The notes beneath the pieces are model-generated. The model was not told the DNA's origin, did not search any database, and saw only the letters and a program-made list of their open reading frames with translations. The translations under genes and the position numbers were made by a program. From Quillaja saponaria (taxonomy: Eukaryota > Streptophyta > Magnoliopsida > Fabales > Quillajaceae), in the NCBI GenBank assembly GCA_029379385.1, contig CM055615.1:5208001-5272000 (forward strand): a stretch of DNA of 64,000 nt, given 5' to 3'. Position 1 is the stretch's first letter; every line of letters starts with the position of its first letter. Below are positions 24,901-37,006 of the stretch, piece by piece.

Positions 24901-27313
24901 TACTGAGAAAAGATTGATAAATTGATATACCTTAAAGTTAGTGGGAGCAAGTTTATCATATCCTAATGATAGTTAATGATATCTTGCTTGTTATCAATAG
25001 TAACACTAACTTATTTTGTGAGACAAAATTGATGTTGTCTAAGCCTTTAGCATGATACATCTTGGAGAAACATCTTTTGTTCTTGGTGTTGATATACACC
25101 GAAATAAGTCTCACCCTTGTTAGGTATTCCCTAGTAAACCTATATTGATATAGTATTATATAGGTTCAATATACATAAATTCAAGATTGGGGATGTGCCT
25201 ATTGTCACAAGTGACAAGTTCAGTTTAAATTAGTGTCTCCTTAATAAGTTTAAAAGAAAGTCCATGAGAAATATGTTTCATGCTAGTGCAGTTGGAAGCT
25301 TGTATGCTTTGGTTTGTACTAGCTTTGACATTGCTTTTGTAGTGGGAGTTTTTGTCACAATCAAACCCAAGATCAGAACATAAGTTATGAGGTATTTATA
25401 GAGAACCAAAATTTTTATGCTAATGCATAGAATGATTGATCACCTTAAATTAATTGGTTACTCTGATTTTGACTTTGCTTGTTGCAAAGATGATCTTAAA
25501 TCCACTTCAGGATATATTTTCATGTTAATTTTGGGAGCTGTATCTAGGATTGTTCCAAGCAAAATCTTCTTTTACTATACAAGCATGATATGTGGTTGAA
25601 TAACATAATAATTTTTCTTTGTGCTGTTATCTCGATTTTTAAATGCTAAAAATCTATTATAACAATAGTCCTACTATATTCTTCTTAAAGAACAATAAAA
25701 GTTCTAGTGCATTGAGAGTCGATGACTAGGGATTTTGTAAAAAAATTTAATTGAGAAATTATGTTTGAACATATTGATACAGTAAACTGTTGGCAGGTCT
25801 TTTAACCAAGGCACAATTAGGATAGGGATTTTTAAAAGTCATGTTGATAACATGAATATTGTGAGTCTTTTAATGCTTTTGGTTAGTGGAAGTTTGCTTT
25901 GTTTTGTTCAAAGTTAGCAGATTATGTATGCTATTTTGTGACCCAAGTTTTACTTACATCCTTGTTGGATGGTGTGTTATGTTGATGAAAATAATAATTA
26001 TTTATATTGTAATATGATTAATATTGTATGTGCACATATGGTTATATGACATGTCATTGCATTCAAATCTTAAGACTTGGTGTCTGTCTTAAGTATGACG
26101 ATTTTGTCAATTTGGAGGTATGTATCAAAATGACACTAATTAGATATTTCAAGATGGTTGTTGAGACATAAAAGCTTAAAATTAAGCTTACATGATTTCT
26201 AGTGCTTTTTGAAAACATCCAGTTTTAATAAAATCCCCTAAAGGACCGACAATGAAAATAGCATATGTTGATCACATTTGGATGTTCTTTTCTTGTTACA
26301 CTACCACATCTAGATCCATTGCAAATTAGGTTGTTAGCATTTGTAACCATGCATTGGTCTTGTGTCGTTTAAGTGGCACAATGATGGCCATAATTTGATG
26401 TTAATAACTTAATTGGGCTGGATTGTTTGAAGTGTGTCTCAGGATCAAAATTTTTTCTTTCAAAATTTTGGCAAAATAAAAGTTATGCCTTGCTGCCGAG
26501 AGTCGTTTTCTAAAAATATGTTTTTCAAATTTTTAAAACTACAATTAATGTTGCCAAAGTGGGAGAATGTTAGAATTTTCATATATGGACTACCATTAAT
26601 GGTTTGTTTTTGTTTTAATAATAAAAATGGGATTAAGGTTTGGTCTACTTAAGACATGCTAGTAAAAGCCCATATGATTTATATGATCATTTTGGATAAG
26701 GCTAAGCACACTTCTTATCTGATTAGATGTGGATTGGCAGTAAGTGTGGGCTGAGTGACTTTAGGAGTCTTTAATGGGAGGACTCTTAAAGTTTTATATA
26801 AGATTAAATAGCTAGTTCCCCTCTCCTCTCTCAACATAAGTATCTTGCCCCATTGAAAGCTGTTAGTGTAAATACAGAGAGCACGAAGAGGAAGACCTGG
26901 CTATAAATGTATTCTAGTGAGGCATACTTGTTTGAGGTTTCACATATTCGCAGTTATGGCTCAATCAGGTACCCAAACCTTATTATTAATGTGTTTTAAA
27001 TTCATGTATGAGATCCTATATATTTATTACAATAATTACATTTAGTATCAAATTTTATTTTCTAATGAAGAGTTATTTTAAAATGTAGCAGAAATATGAT
27101 AGCAATGGAAGTAGCAACACCACCCCTGAAATAGAATCAGATATGCAAGAATTGCTACAATTGGTGCTCCAATCTTCTTCGGATGGCATTCATAAATCCA
27201 ATGTCAAGAATACATTCCTTGTTGTGGCAAAGAGTTTTTACTATGCAGCTTACTGCCTTCTTGAGACTATTAGCTTCCATATCGGTAAAGTGAGGGATAT
27301 TGTCCTTTGCTAA
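15966..27313 (+). CDS. Class II diterpene synthase, copalyl diphosphate synthase-like; probably a pseudogene
   Basis: Plastid enzyme family that cyclises geranylgeranyl diphosphate by protonation. Exons fitted by GT/AG borders and frame: 15966-16086, 16712-16789, 17036-17121, 17197-17660, 17762-17976, 18093-18213, 18308-18420, broken exon 8 ending 18857, 18952-19050, 19135-19380, 19517-19640, 20210-20398, 27089-27313. The Ser-rich N-terminus looks like a transit peptide. [11 protein letters not shown] (about residue 114), QNPDGSWGD and the catalytic DVDD (about 379-382) are present, and the class I DDxxD motif is absent as expected. The His and Asn of ent-CPS are Leu (about 265) and Ser (about 324). 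Exon 8 lacks about 30 codons and is out of frame, with a stop at 18603-18605. A cryptic acceptor at 18616/18617 would restore frame and give 773 residues. The C-terminus reads [13 protein letters not shown] copia element fills the last intron. Confidence 0.85.
18357..18368 (+). other. DxDD class II catalytic motif (DVDD)
   Basis: The codons GAT GTT GAT GAC in exon 7 encode the acid motif that protonates the terminal double bond of geranylgeranyl diphosphate in class II cyclases. It is intact and placed at about residue 379, close to its position in known plant copalyl diphosphate synthases. Confidence 0.9.
18574..18617 (+). pseudogene. Damaged start of diterpene synthase exon 8
   Basis: A good acceptor (GTGACAG at 18567-18573) leads in the right phase to AIQHLVKHL and then a TAG at 18603. 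The downstream reading, [17 protein letters not shown], is in another frame. In family members this exon start includes about 30 more residues, among them a segment of the type GQSxxAVTGM. A deletion that also shifted frame explains both the stop and the missing part. Confidence 0.75.
19483..19526 (+). repeat. 22-bp tandem duplication spanning the exon 11 acceptor
   Basis: ACGTGTTGGCAGAAGTTTAA plus AT occurs at 19483-19504 and again at 19505-19526. Each copy carries a GGCAG acceptor. Only the second copy (exon from 19517) keeps the reading frame into [16 protein letters not shown]; the first would shift it, because 22 is not a multiple of 3. Confidence 0.9.
20628..21089 (+). mobile_element. 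5' LTR of the intronic copia element
   Basis: 462 bp, TG..CA. It matches the 3' LTR along its length (AAGGTTTGGTCTACTTGAGA, CTCTCCTCTCTCAACAT, GGCTCAATCAG), with many single-base differences and small indels, so the insertion is not recent. Confidence 0.9.
22384..22800 (+). repeat. Two-copy tandem repeat, unit about 210 bp, in the copia leader
   Basis: AGAAGGTTTATCTACCCAAA, GGGATGCTCT, GGGTTGA..GATCCTAAT and ATTCTCTG.C.AAAGG recur 210 bp apart. Shorter related pieces lie at 22200-22380. The repeat is upstream of the coding remnants and is non-coding. Confidence 0.8.
23440..25610 (+). pseudogene. Copia polyprotein remnant: integrase, reverse transcriptase, RNase H
   Basis: Pieces follow copia order. 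Integrase at about 23620-23880: [33 protein letters not shown], then a stop. Reverse transcriptase at about 24490-24860: [41 protein letters not shown] later piece at 25260-25350: [19 protein letters not shown]. RNase H at about 25440-25560: [20 protein letters not shown]. Frameshifts, stops and an A-run near 24650 interrupt it throughout, and an integrase Asp is replaced by Asn. Gag is hardly recognisable. It cannot be functional. Confidence 0.85.
26568..27031 (+). mobile_element. 3' LTR of the intronic copia element
   Basis: 464 bp, TG..CA, partner of 20628-21089. It is followed 57 bp later by the acceptor of the last diterpene synthase exon. Confidence 0.9.
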
Positions 27314-27776
27314 ATTTAGATAAAATTCCTAGATCCTATTTACCCTTTCCATTTTAGATTCATTCTCTCTCTCATTCTCTCTTTCTAGCTCCAATGATCT
27401 GACAAAATTATAGAAAAACTCATACTTTAATTCTATCATTCAAATATAATTATATTTGTAATGCCTATAAATTAAAATTTCTATTATTGTAAATAAGTGA
27501 GTGAGTGAACTTCATACATATGCATGAAATAAAAATTATTCTCCTCCCATGGAGTAGATAGACCAAACCACATATATCTTTGTGTCTCTTTATTTATCAT
27601 GTCATTTTACCTTGTTTATTTTTAAATATCTTCTAAGTGTTGGCTATTAGGGAGGTTTTTAATAATTGAGTGACAAATATAATGTTTACGGGAACAGATG
27701 AGCCGATGTCAAACCTAAAATCTATACTTGGAGAACATAATTGCTTAAATAAGGTTAACTAGCAACTATCTGAAGG

Positions 27777-28090
27777 ACTTTTTACTATGTAGTTTACTGC
27801 CTTCTTGAGACTATCAACTTCCATATCGGACAAAGTTCTGTTTGAAAGAGTTGTTTGGTTAAAACAAATTTGTACAGTGTGTATACTAAATAAATTAATA
27901 AAAAAACTAGTGTGATGATATTTTCTCTCTAATCACTGACTAATTTACGCACACGTTCCATTTAATTCAAATTTGACATAGTGAAGGGTATCGGCCCTAG
28001 CTAAATTTTGATAAAATTACCTGTCTCATTCTCCTTTCCATTCCAGGTTCCTCTCTCTCTCATTCTTGCTCTGCTACCAATGATCTGACT
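27777..28090 (+). pseudogene. Second, partial copy of the diterpene synthase 3' end
   Basis: FYYVVYCLLETINFHIG is encoded at 27780-27833 and repeats the end of exon 13 (27230-27290). A one-base shift follows, after which KVLFERVV, the usual C-terminus of copalyl diphosphate synthases, is readable at 27835-27859. This is the ending that exon 13 itself lacks. From 27980 to 28090 the sequence again matches the region after exon 13 (27295-27402), including CTCTCTCTCATTCT and CCAATGATCTGAC. The copy is therefore a local direct duplication of the gene's 3' end, each copy having lost different parts. Confidence 0.75.
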
Positions 28091-29420
28091 TGCGATGCCT
28101 TATGTTGCTACCGCCCAAGCCTCCATCTGCTCATGCCGACACCACTAAATACTAATTTTCCTCGATACAAGAGATAAAAAAGTCCTCACGACATTACTTT
28201 AAAGAAAAAAAAAGGTAAGTGTATTAAGGAATTGATTATGATTGATAGTGATTTATTGAGATTAATTATAATATTACAATCTAATCATCAATCAACCCCA
28301 AATTAAGATAATTATATTATTTTAATTATAATTAAAAGAATTAAGGTTTAATTATGAGTATAATCATATACAAAATTATAGGAAAAATCATACCTTAATT
28401 CTATCATTAGCAAGGTATAAAGATTCATTTCGAGGTACCATTTCGATAAGTCTAGAAACGAAAACGATTTGGAAAACAATATAGAAACGACATGGAAACA
28501 CTAATTTTTTGGAAATGCATGGAAACATATAATCAAACACATATTATAATAATTATAAGTATGTAAAATGACTAATTGAATATATAGAATTATAGTAAAT
28601 ACATACTAAAAAAAAAAAAAAACTTTAACGTATACTTACAAATTAAAGAAAAAATATAAATTACAATCACATCCAAACAAGGAAGGATGTGTGCATATCT
28701 CAATGTTAAATAAGATTCAAACACAATCTAAATAAATTAAAATAAACAAAAATTAGCAAAATAAAAAATAAAAGAACAAGAAGATAGTAATAAATCAAAT
28801 TGAGATACCAATAAATTAAACTAGTGAAGTTCTAATTGAATAAATTCTAAAATTATCTCAACACTTTTAAATAAGTTAAACCAAGATGGCTAGGGAAAAA
28901 AAAAAAAACAAAGCTTCCCTTTATCATAGCAGTTAAGTATCCAGCTACCTAAGTTAGTCGAAGTTAGAAGATAGGATTAAAAAAAAACCAAGAAAAAAAT
29001 TTAATTATTGGAAAAATATTGTAATTCTCAATTTCTTACATTTTATTTTTTTTATTTTATTAATATTAAGGGTGTGAGATTTTAAGGAAACCTAATAATG
29101 TATTTGTTCTTATATAATTTTTTCAAAAAAACAAATATTTATTTCTTTGTTTTTCTATATTTAATTTGTTTTCTTGCATTGTAATTAAAATGGGCAAATC
29201 TTATTTGAGTATTTAACAATTTTTAGCACAAGAATTGGGCTAGCAGAAGAATTGGGCCAGCTACAATCTTAGGCCTAACTAAAACAAAATAAAAAATGAA
29301 GGGAAAAGAAAAAAAAAAAAAAAAAAAGGACCCAAGCTTAAATAAAACATAAAACATTGCGTTATATTCATCTTCATCTTCTCCACCAAGCAATCTAGCA
29401 CGATTGTCAAGACTCAAACT
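28091..29420. other. Very AT-rich intergenic sequence
   Basis: Long A and T runs (for example 28610-28622, 28900-28912, 29309-29327) and no recognisable gene. A few short open frames are low-complexity only. Confidence 0.6.
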
Positions 29421-29424
29421 GTGG

Positions 29425-32055
29425 CCATGACCAGCGAATGGATCAGGGTGAACATAGACCTACCATGACTCAAACAAGCCTATAAAGGTTCCCAAAAATG
29501 AACTGTCTAAAAATAGGACACTCAAAAGTTTGTAAACTTGATAGAATAATAACATAATCCACAATGGTCATCCATGATTGAAAGCACAAATCAAAACAAA
29601 AACAAATCCCAGAATGTGGTTGCAGTGGAGTTTAAATACAAATACATTTATCCCGAATACAATAAGTTTCAATATAAGCTAAACCTAAGCCGAAAGAAAG
29701 GCTGGGCATACTAAAAAGAAAAACTTTAAGTAGACACTTTCCCCAATACAAGGTTTCGAAATCCAAGATTTCAGCTTACTTGAAAACAAAAATATAAGCT
29801 AACAAAGGTGAGTCATAAAGATTTCGTGAGTAAACAGTAAGTAATGTAGTAGGCCGGGAACAATCCAACACATGAATAATTTACAAATAATCAATTTACA
29901 TAAAGATGCAACAATGAATTTGAAACATAAGCAATAACTCGTTATTAACAACCATTTTATGAAAAACATCTATAGACATTGTACATCGCAAACCTATAAA
30001 CTCGAGCATAAGAAAAGTGATTAAAATTTTCAATGACTATTTGGTAAGATAAGTATAACTAAAATCTCAAGAAACACGGGTAATCATTTATCTTAATCAT
30101 TATATGAAAATCATAGTTAGGAATTACACAATGTTAGAATTGTCCAACCGTTGAACCCTTAGGTTACAACGTGCTAGCGCCAAATCCCCGATAACTAGGG
30201 TATCAAATCCGTCAATACATACAAACCATTGAACCCTTAGGTTACAACATACTAGCTCCAAACCCCTACTAAATAGGGTATCAAATCCATCAATTCATAC
30301 AAACTGTCGACCCCTTAGTTTGTGATGTGCTAACACCAAACCCCACTAACTAGAGTATCAAATCATTACCACGTATGTTGGCTTGCATATGGGATTAGGG
30401 CATCCCTCCCTAACTAGGTTCCAAATCCAAAATACTATGTGCACATAGGCTAACTATACCTCTTTAGCTTAAGGTGTTCTAACAAGTACCATTTATCAAT
30501 GCGTAATGTTAAAGTGCTTGTCCCTGATAACTAAGTTTAAGAATGTAAACTACCTAATAACAATATCCTTGTAAGCATAAGTGATTTCAAAAGGATCTTT
30601 AAAACATTTGATGGTGCAAATACACCTTCGAAATTGTTTACTTAAAAACTAGTTTGAAAAGCTTGAAATAGCATATGTTAAATTTAAGTAAAACATGTTT
30701 ATGAATATTAATGATGCATACGGTGAATACAATGAAAACACTACTATTAGGCACTATCCACATACAGTATAAGTGAAGCTTTCAAGAATGTCGGGAACTG
30801 AAAGTCACCCAATGGAAGGTGTGGGAGTCTCTAACGAGCCTAGAACAATTTCAAACAAGATTCCAGAATAATTAATAAGAGCCAACAAAAGTTTTAGGAA
30901 CTAAATGGCGTAGCCAATAGAGTAGGAATAATGAGTTTATCACAAAGCCTCAATTAAAAGTTAACCTCAATAACACATTCTACCCCACAAGCAAACATTC
31001 AAATCCAACGAACTCCAAAAGTGGCCAACACATGCTAAATTAACCTTAGTGAGCTCAAAACAAAAAGTATAAAAATATACAATAGCTAAAACATATGCTA
31101 AATACCAAGATTCTTAAAGTTTTGCAAACTAACAAAAATAGACAATTCCAAGAATTTTTCAAATCGACAATTTCAAAGTATGTTTTAGAATTACCTATTT
31201 ACTCAAATCAACCCAACAAATCCATTTCCAATACTTATAAAAATTTTTAATTCAAAAATCTGAAAACTTGAATTTACATAATTTTCACATTTAGTTCACA
31301 ACCAACAATCCAACACCAAAAATGACATTCTTGTATTTGAATTTTCACAACCAAACACCCACACAAATAGCCACGACTTAATTCATGGAAATTCCAATAA
31401 GTAAGATTATGGTAGATTTCTAATTTGGGAAAACAAAAGACAATTCAAACAATCCACAATTGGAGTCAAGAGAACACAATTTCATTTGCAAATTTCAATT
31501 TCACAAGTAAAGGAATTAGCTTATCAAAATGCAAGGAAATTCAAGAGTACAAGAAGGACCCATAGGCTACTAATATACCTTGCTGATTTGGGGTACTTTA
31601 GGTGCCAATTAGTAGTTGAAATTTTAGCTAGAATTGGCTAGAAACACTTCCGAAAACGAGCTGGACTAAAGCTTAAAAATGGGCAGCAGTGGTGGTTGAA
31701 AATGGCTCCAAAGTGTCCTATAATGGGGGAGCTAAAGTGGCTGCTTTAAGTGGCTAGAAATTATCCTCAATTGGCTGCAATTTGGAGCTTGAATGACCAC
31801 CTAAAGTGGCTGGAAACAGAGCAAAAAAAGGACTGAATTTTCTGGGCAAACTGAGTTGCTGTAGATGCTGTTTTATGGGTGGTTTGTTGTGGTTGTTTGG
31901 AGGAGGAAAAAAGGCAACCTTTGAGGGAGTTTAGGTGGGTCTTAAAGGGGGAAAAGTGTGCTGAAATGGAGGAGAAAGTGAGCTGGAACAGCCATGGAAT
32001 TCATCCCAAAAATAGAATATTGATTTCTCAGTGTAGGTATATAAATGTATAAACA
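29425..32055 (-). mobile_element. LTR-like non-coding repeat related to LTR-A, inverted
   Basis: Organised like an inverted LTR-A copy: ATGACCAGCGAATGG and CCATGACTCAAAC near the left edge recall GACTGGTCGAAGG and CCTTGACTCAAA at the left edge of the 47440 copy. It then has a GGTGAGTCATAAAGATTTCGTG segment and, at the right, GGCAGCAGTGGTGG / GAAAATGGCTCC sequence. The similarity is weak, so it is a different family or an old copy. No coding region was seen. Boundaries are approximate and no target duplication was found. Confidence 0.4.
30146..30380. repeat. Three-copy tandem repeat, unit 78 bp
   Basis: TTGAACCCTTAGGTTACAAC, GTGCTAGC.CCAAA and CTAGGGTATCAAATCC recur at 30151, 30229 and 30307 with a period of 78 bp; the third unit is the most diverged. 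A degraded fourth part may run to about 30480. Confidence 0.85.
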
Positions 32056-32059
32056 CATA

Positions 32060-33338
32060 TATATAAGTTTTAGTGACTAGAGAATTCTAATTTTGAAATT
32101 TATAAGCTAAGTAATACTTGAAAATTTTAATTTCAGCTCTACAATGTGTTGAATAGCCAATGATACATGTGAATACATGAAAGAACGACGGGCAGGATTC
32201 ATATTACTGTGAGTGGTTAATTGCCACCTTTTGGTTACTGGATTAGTGTGCATGATTGTTTGATGTATATATATATATATACATATGTTCTATAGTGATA
32301 AATAATAATCATATTGCTTTGAGTGACTATTTGAATTATGTTGATGTTTGAAATTGTTTGTGGTTGATAAGGGTCAATGAAGTGTTTTTCTTTTCGAAAT
32401 GACTTTTACTTCTGAAAAAAAATCCTAGTGCACCTTGGATGTTTAGAGATATTTTGATTCTGATACATGTTTTAAAAGGATTGAGTGCTCAGCCCCAATG
32501 GGTGGATTTGGATAAGGAGATTTAGTGATTCCGTATTTCATAGATTCTATTTGGTGTACAGGTGCAAAACTACCAATGAAAGTGATGTGCAGGGCTAAGT
32601 TACTTAGTTGGCCCTTTGTATGATTTGTGTGTTTTGATTTCTTTGATTGTTTTGATTGAATTATACAAAGTACAATTTGAATTGTGCTTGTTAAGTTTAT
32701 GTTTCTGTAATCGTGCACATGTAAATTTTGTGGTTTTGAAATTTATGATATGTTGAGTGATGATAAACGTGTGTTGAGTGATGATAGTACCCTTTGGGTA
32801 CAATTTTCAACTCACTAAGTCCGTATAACTCACCTCTCTTTGGTGATATGTTTTCTAGTAATAGGATTTCAAAGGATGACAATTATCTATATTGAACTTG
32901 CCAAGTGTTTGGTAGCAAGGTATATTCAAAATCTCATACTTGAAGTCAACAATGAAAGTTTGCAATCACATTAGAGCTATGGATTGTCAAATTTTGTGTT
33001 ATGTAATAGTTTAGTTATTTGTTAGTTGTAATAGGATTGGAGTGGAGCTCTTCTGTGTAATTATATGGTTATTGTGATCTGGCTATATGTAATCAAGTGT
33101 ACTTGTTTGTATTTTGAGGAATGTTCCATATTGCTGGGAACTTTTGCCGAAATTTTTAGTAAATTGTTATTTATTTTAGTAAACAAACTTTTACAGTTAA
33201 CTTCTATTTTATAATATATATTTTTTTATGTATTGGTTTAGTCAAGAGTCGTATGTATTCAGTTGTGATAAAGTCAAGGTTACAGAGATTTTGTTATCCA
33301 ATCCTTTGGCCAGTTATGCTTCCATGAGGGGTGTGATA
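32060..33338 (+). mobile_element. LTR-A copy (3' part only)
   Basis: Matches copy 1 from about 745 to 2009: GTGAGTGGTTAATTGCCACC (32211), TTTGTGGTTGATAAGGGTCAA, GAGTGCTCAGCCCC, GATAGTACCCTTTGGGTAC, AACTCACTAAGTCCGT and CCTTTGGCCAGTTATGC. It ends GGGGTGTGATA at 33338 instead of GTGTGACA. The 5' part is missing, replaced by the inverted repeat to the left. Confidence 0.7.
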
Positions 33339-34640
33339 GTACCATCTTGGCATTCATTTATATACACTAATTAATTGTATTCTTAATTACTCATTTTGAT
33401 CGCCTTTGATTTTCTGCAAGCTGTATATTTACTATTATAATTAAAATTGAAGGTTTGCAAGTTCAATTTATGTTTATATGTTTGTTGTCTTAGTTAATTA
33501 TCAAGATTAAATAAATAATGTGAGTTATGCCCTTTCACATTTTTCATATTTAGAAATATTAAAAAATTAGAAACTTTGCAATAAGATTTTGAGATTTTAT
33601 ATATTTTTATTATAATTTTATATCTTAAATTAATTAAGTATTTATTTTTATGACAAATTGATCAACTAATTATTAACTTTATTTTCATTTAAGTTTATAT
33701 ATATATATATAGTTTTTCTTATCTATAAAGCTCAAGTATTAGCTTTTTCAACGTTTCTGTCATTTTAATAAAATTATTTCTATCATGTTTCTAATTTTAA
33801 CATACAATGTGAATCAACATATTACACAAATAGAAAAATTTAAATAGACAATTCCACCTTGCTAACAAAACAAAATGAATAAGGTTATTTGGTTTATTTT
33901 TTGATTGCAAATCATTTACTATAATTTTTTTTAAAAAACAATTTCATACCATAGTTGCAATCCATGGTTTGTATCTAAATTATTATTCTTTTGGGTTGTT
34001 TGAATGACCTTAAAAATCATGGTTTGTAACCATGACATGACAAACTCTTTTTTTTACTTTATAAATATTAAAAAGGACATACATGTATTATGTTATAATC
34101 TTACCTTGTAAGGACCCTTCCAGTGACCCTTGAGAGCTCCTAATATCTCGTGCAGCAGGAAGGATAGAGGGAAGGGCTTTCCCATTTTCACAAACAAAAC
34201 AAGACAAAAATAGGTTTGCTACACTCCCTTTAAAGCTGGAGCATATATATCAAGTATCCTTAGCGAGAAAACGGAAGAGGGCTCTAGCTCACTCTAGCTT
34301 TGGAGCCTTCGCTTGTTGGGGCCAGTATCTAAGGTTTTCAAAATGTCTTGGTAAAGATATCTGTTGGCTGGTTATGAGACTGCGCATATGGTGTCAAAAT
34401 CTCCTTTGGGCAACCTTCTTGGAATCAAATGGCAGTTTGCCTCAATGTGTATGGTCCACTCATGAAAGATTTGATTGCTAGCATCATTCAAGATCAAGTC
34501 CTAAAGGCAATTGAGGAATTGTTGCTCAAATGCAGATTGACGGCCACGAGAGTGGAGACAAACCAGTTGAATAGAAAAACTATAGAGGAAGGTTTTCTAC
34601 CTAACCGATACATTAGATGTAGAGATTAAATATTATATAT
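33339..34640. other. Unassigned AT-rich sequence
   Basis: No recognisable gene. A 66-codon open frame at 34429-34629 shows no known domain. The part from 34100 to 34640 is less AT-rich than its surroundings and could be an old unrecognised transposon fragment. Confidence 0.5.
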
Positions 34641-35790
34641 AATAATATGTGCTAATGTGTCTTTAACTGGTATTAGAGCTGGGTTCATACTAGGCCTAAC
34701 GCTCTAACACTCCAGTCTTAAGTGCCTCTTAACCCGGGTGTCTAAAAACACATTCTACGTGAGGGGGGTGTCAATGTGATAACTCCCACATTGCTTAACT
34801 GTGGAGCTTTAACATTATATATACTAATATGGACTCAAATCTACTAATGTCAATTGATTAGTTTTAATGGTGTGTCTTTAACATGGTATCAGAAAAAAGT
34901 TCTAAGCTCACCAGTTGGGCTTCTTCAACACTCAGGTCCAAAGTGCTTTCTCTAACATTCAGGCCCAAAGTGTTTTTTAATCCGCATTCCTTGGGCTCAT
35001 ACCTATTAATGCGAATTGATTGTCAATTTACATGAAAATCGAGATAAGATTATGAACAATATTATTATTGCCCATCGCTATGAAATGAAATTCAAAGACT
35101 ATTATAAAAGACTATTTTATTCGTGGAGGACAAAATGTACCAACAATAATATATAAACAAGGTTCCCAGGGAATACAAAGTTTCGTAATAGAGGTAGAGT
35201 GCAATAAACCATAAACCAAGAAAAGAACTTATCAAAAAGAAAGTTGATATTAGAATTGATATCAGGAACATAAAGTTTATTCAAAATTCAAATGATGCAA
35301 GGGTGTGAGAATCAGACTATCCACCCCTAAAGACACGTCTACATAACTGTGTCAAGACATTTTATCAATTCTATAGATTACAAATGGTATATAATTACAT
35401 GAACTACCGAAATCAAATAAAAGAAAGTTTAATAAAATAATTATTATCCATTATCACAAGATTCAAGATTATTGCTAATTAAGACTTTCTAAAAATAAAT
35501 AATTAAAATATTTTGTGTTACATGAAATTACTCTAATGTCTGCAGATATACATATGCGTATGCTCAGAATTTTTTATATATTTTTTAATATATATTATAT
35601 ATATATTTCTTGAAGTATTATTCTTTTATATAATGTCAAAAAAATTGAAAATATGCTGTTTTAAGAAAGTTACATACCATCTATCCCAAGAGGGTTTACT
35701 AGGTGGTCAAAAAGAAGTGCTCATGATATTGACTTTCTGAGTTTGACTCTTCCTAGGGGAGGCCAATATAAGAAAATTGAGGCTTCAGCA
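34641..35790. other. Possible retrotransposon leader fragments
   Basis: Two primer-binding-like strings, TGGTATTAGAGCTGGG (34669) and ATGGTATCAGAA (34882), lie beside repeated phrases such as CTAATGTC..TTGATTAG and AGTGCTTTCT. This looks like the leader of small copia-type elements, but no LTR pair could be defined. The rest is AT-rich and featureless. Confidence 0.3.
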
Positions 35791-35794
35791 ATAA

Positions 35795-37006
35795 AAAAAA
35801 TGTTGTCTATGGTAGGCAGTCGCAGATTACCATTATCTATGACTGCATTTAGGTTACCTTTAGCAGTAATTGTTGTAGATAACATAACAAAAATAGCAGC
35901 TTGTTGTTTCTATTAAATTCTCAAGAAGCTGATAAATAATATATATAATTTTGGTGCTTTTTTTAGCAAATATATTTGTGCCAATTGATTTTTTTTATAT
36001 GCAACAGTAGTCACTGTTGTTGATACTATGTGCATTTTATTTTAATTAACTCTTCTGTGCCATTATTCACGAACTTATCTGTGCCCATAGACTAGGTATT
36101 TGCGTCAACCTCTGTTGTCATTAACAATTTTTTTAACTACGTTCACCATTTAAGTTATCAGTTATAATAATTGTTGTCGCTGATAAGTAGACCAATTTTA
36201 AAACCTAGCCTGCAATTTTCCTTTTCCTTTCCCTCTGAATTCTCTAAAAATCATGTCGTATGTCTCATTCCCTAAGCCTTCCCACTGTCTCTCTCAGACT
36301 ATCACTGCCAATGTTGGTCTGCTGGTCTACATGTTGTCGTCGAGCTATCCACTGCTATCGAGGTTCCTTTGGCATGCTTCTCCGATTTTGCCACATTCGC
36401 CGCCTACAGGTATGGTTGTCTAATTTTTTTATTTTTTATTTTTTGTTTCTTTTGGAGTTCTTGGATTGGTCTTTGATTCCCAGATTATGGGTTTGAAATC
36501 TCTGAATTAGGGACTATGAATTTGTGAACTTAATTAGGTTTGATTATATATATGATTTGGGGATTTTTTGAAAACTAGATGAAAATATTGGTTTGCCAGT
36601 TCTTTTGCTCGCTTTATTTGATTTTGTGGATGAAATATTGAACCTTTTGGAGAAACCTATTTTCATGCTTTGTCGCAATTTGTACGTGAGTGGGAAAATC
36701 CCAAATTCAAAGTTATATATCTTTGTGGTGAGGTTTTGAAAAATCCTAAATTAGCTAGTTTGAATTCCTGAGCTAATATGCCAAAGTACTATTAATGAAC
36801 TTGTAAGAAATTAGGTTAGAAAGTATTAAATCTAATTGAATGAAAGTTGGGAGATTTTAGTTCTCTTGGTTTGTATTGGATTTTTGGCAAAATGTTGTAA
36901 AATGTTCTATGAATTCAAGTTATTAGCTTAATACTAAGAAACTAAGAATTTAGGAATTTGCAGGAATTGAAAAGCAAGCATGATTGACTAGATGAAGGTT
37001 AATTTC
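35795..37006. other. Possible CACTA subterminal region and leader
   Basis: 35800-36180 carries scattered motifs of the type TTGTTGTCGCTGATAA / GTTGTAGATAACA / TCTGTTGTCATTAACA, similar in style to the CACTA-like subterminal cluster at 12000. After 36190 comes a pyrimidine-rich leader-like stretch and then AT-rich DNA. No CACTA terminus was identified at the left. Confidence 0.3.

Larger units (their letters stand above)
20628..27031 (+). mobile_element. Ty1/copia retrotransposon, complete but decayed, in the last intron of the diterpene synthase
   Basis: Two similar LTRs (20628-21089 and 26568-27031) start TGTTAGAA and end TTTATTACA. After the 5' LTR is the initiator-Met-tRNA-type primer-binding site TGGTATCAGAG (21092-21102). 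Before the 3' LTR is the purine tract CAAAGTGGGAGAA. Flanks are GTAAT (20623-20627) and ATAAT (27032-27036), a 5-bp target duplication with one difference. The element is in the same direction as the gene and lengthens the intron to about 6.7 kb. Confidence 0.92.

Noticed and set aside
29223..29417. 64-codon minus-strand frame with a Phe run
   Set aside because: Produced by a poly(A) tract; low complexity only.
30146..30380. Regular direct repeats considered as a CRISPR array
   Set aside because: The whole 78-bp unit is repeated with no unique spacers, and the genome is a plant.
34429..34629. 66-codon open frame tested as a gene
   Set aside because: No start context, splice partner or domain could be seen.
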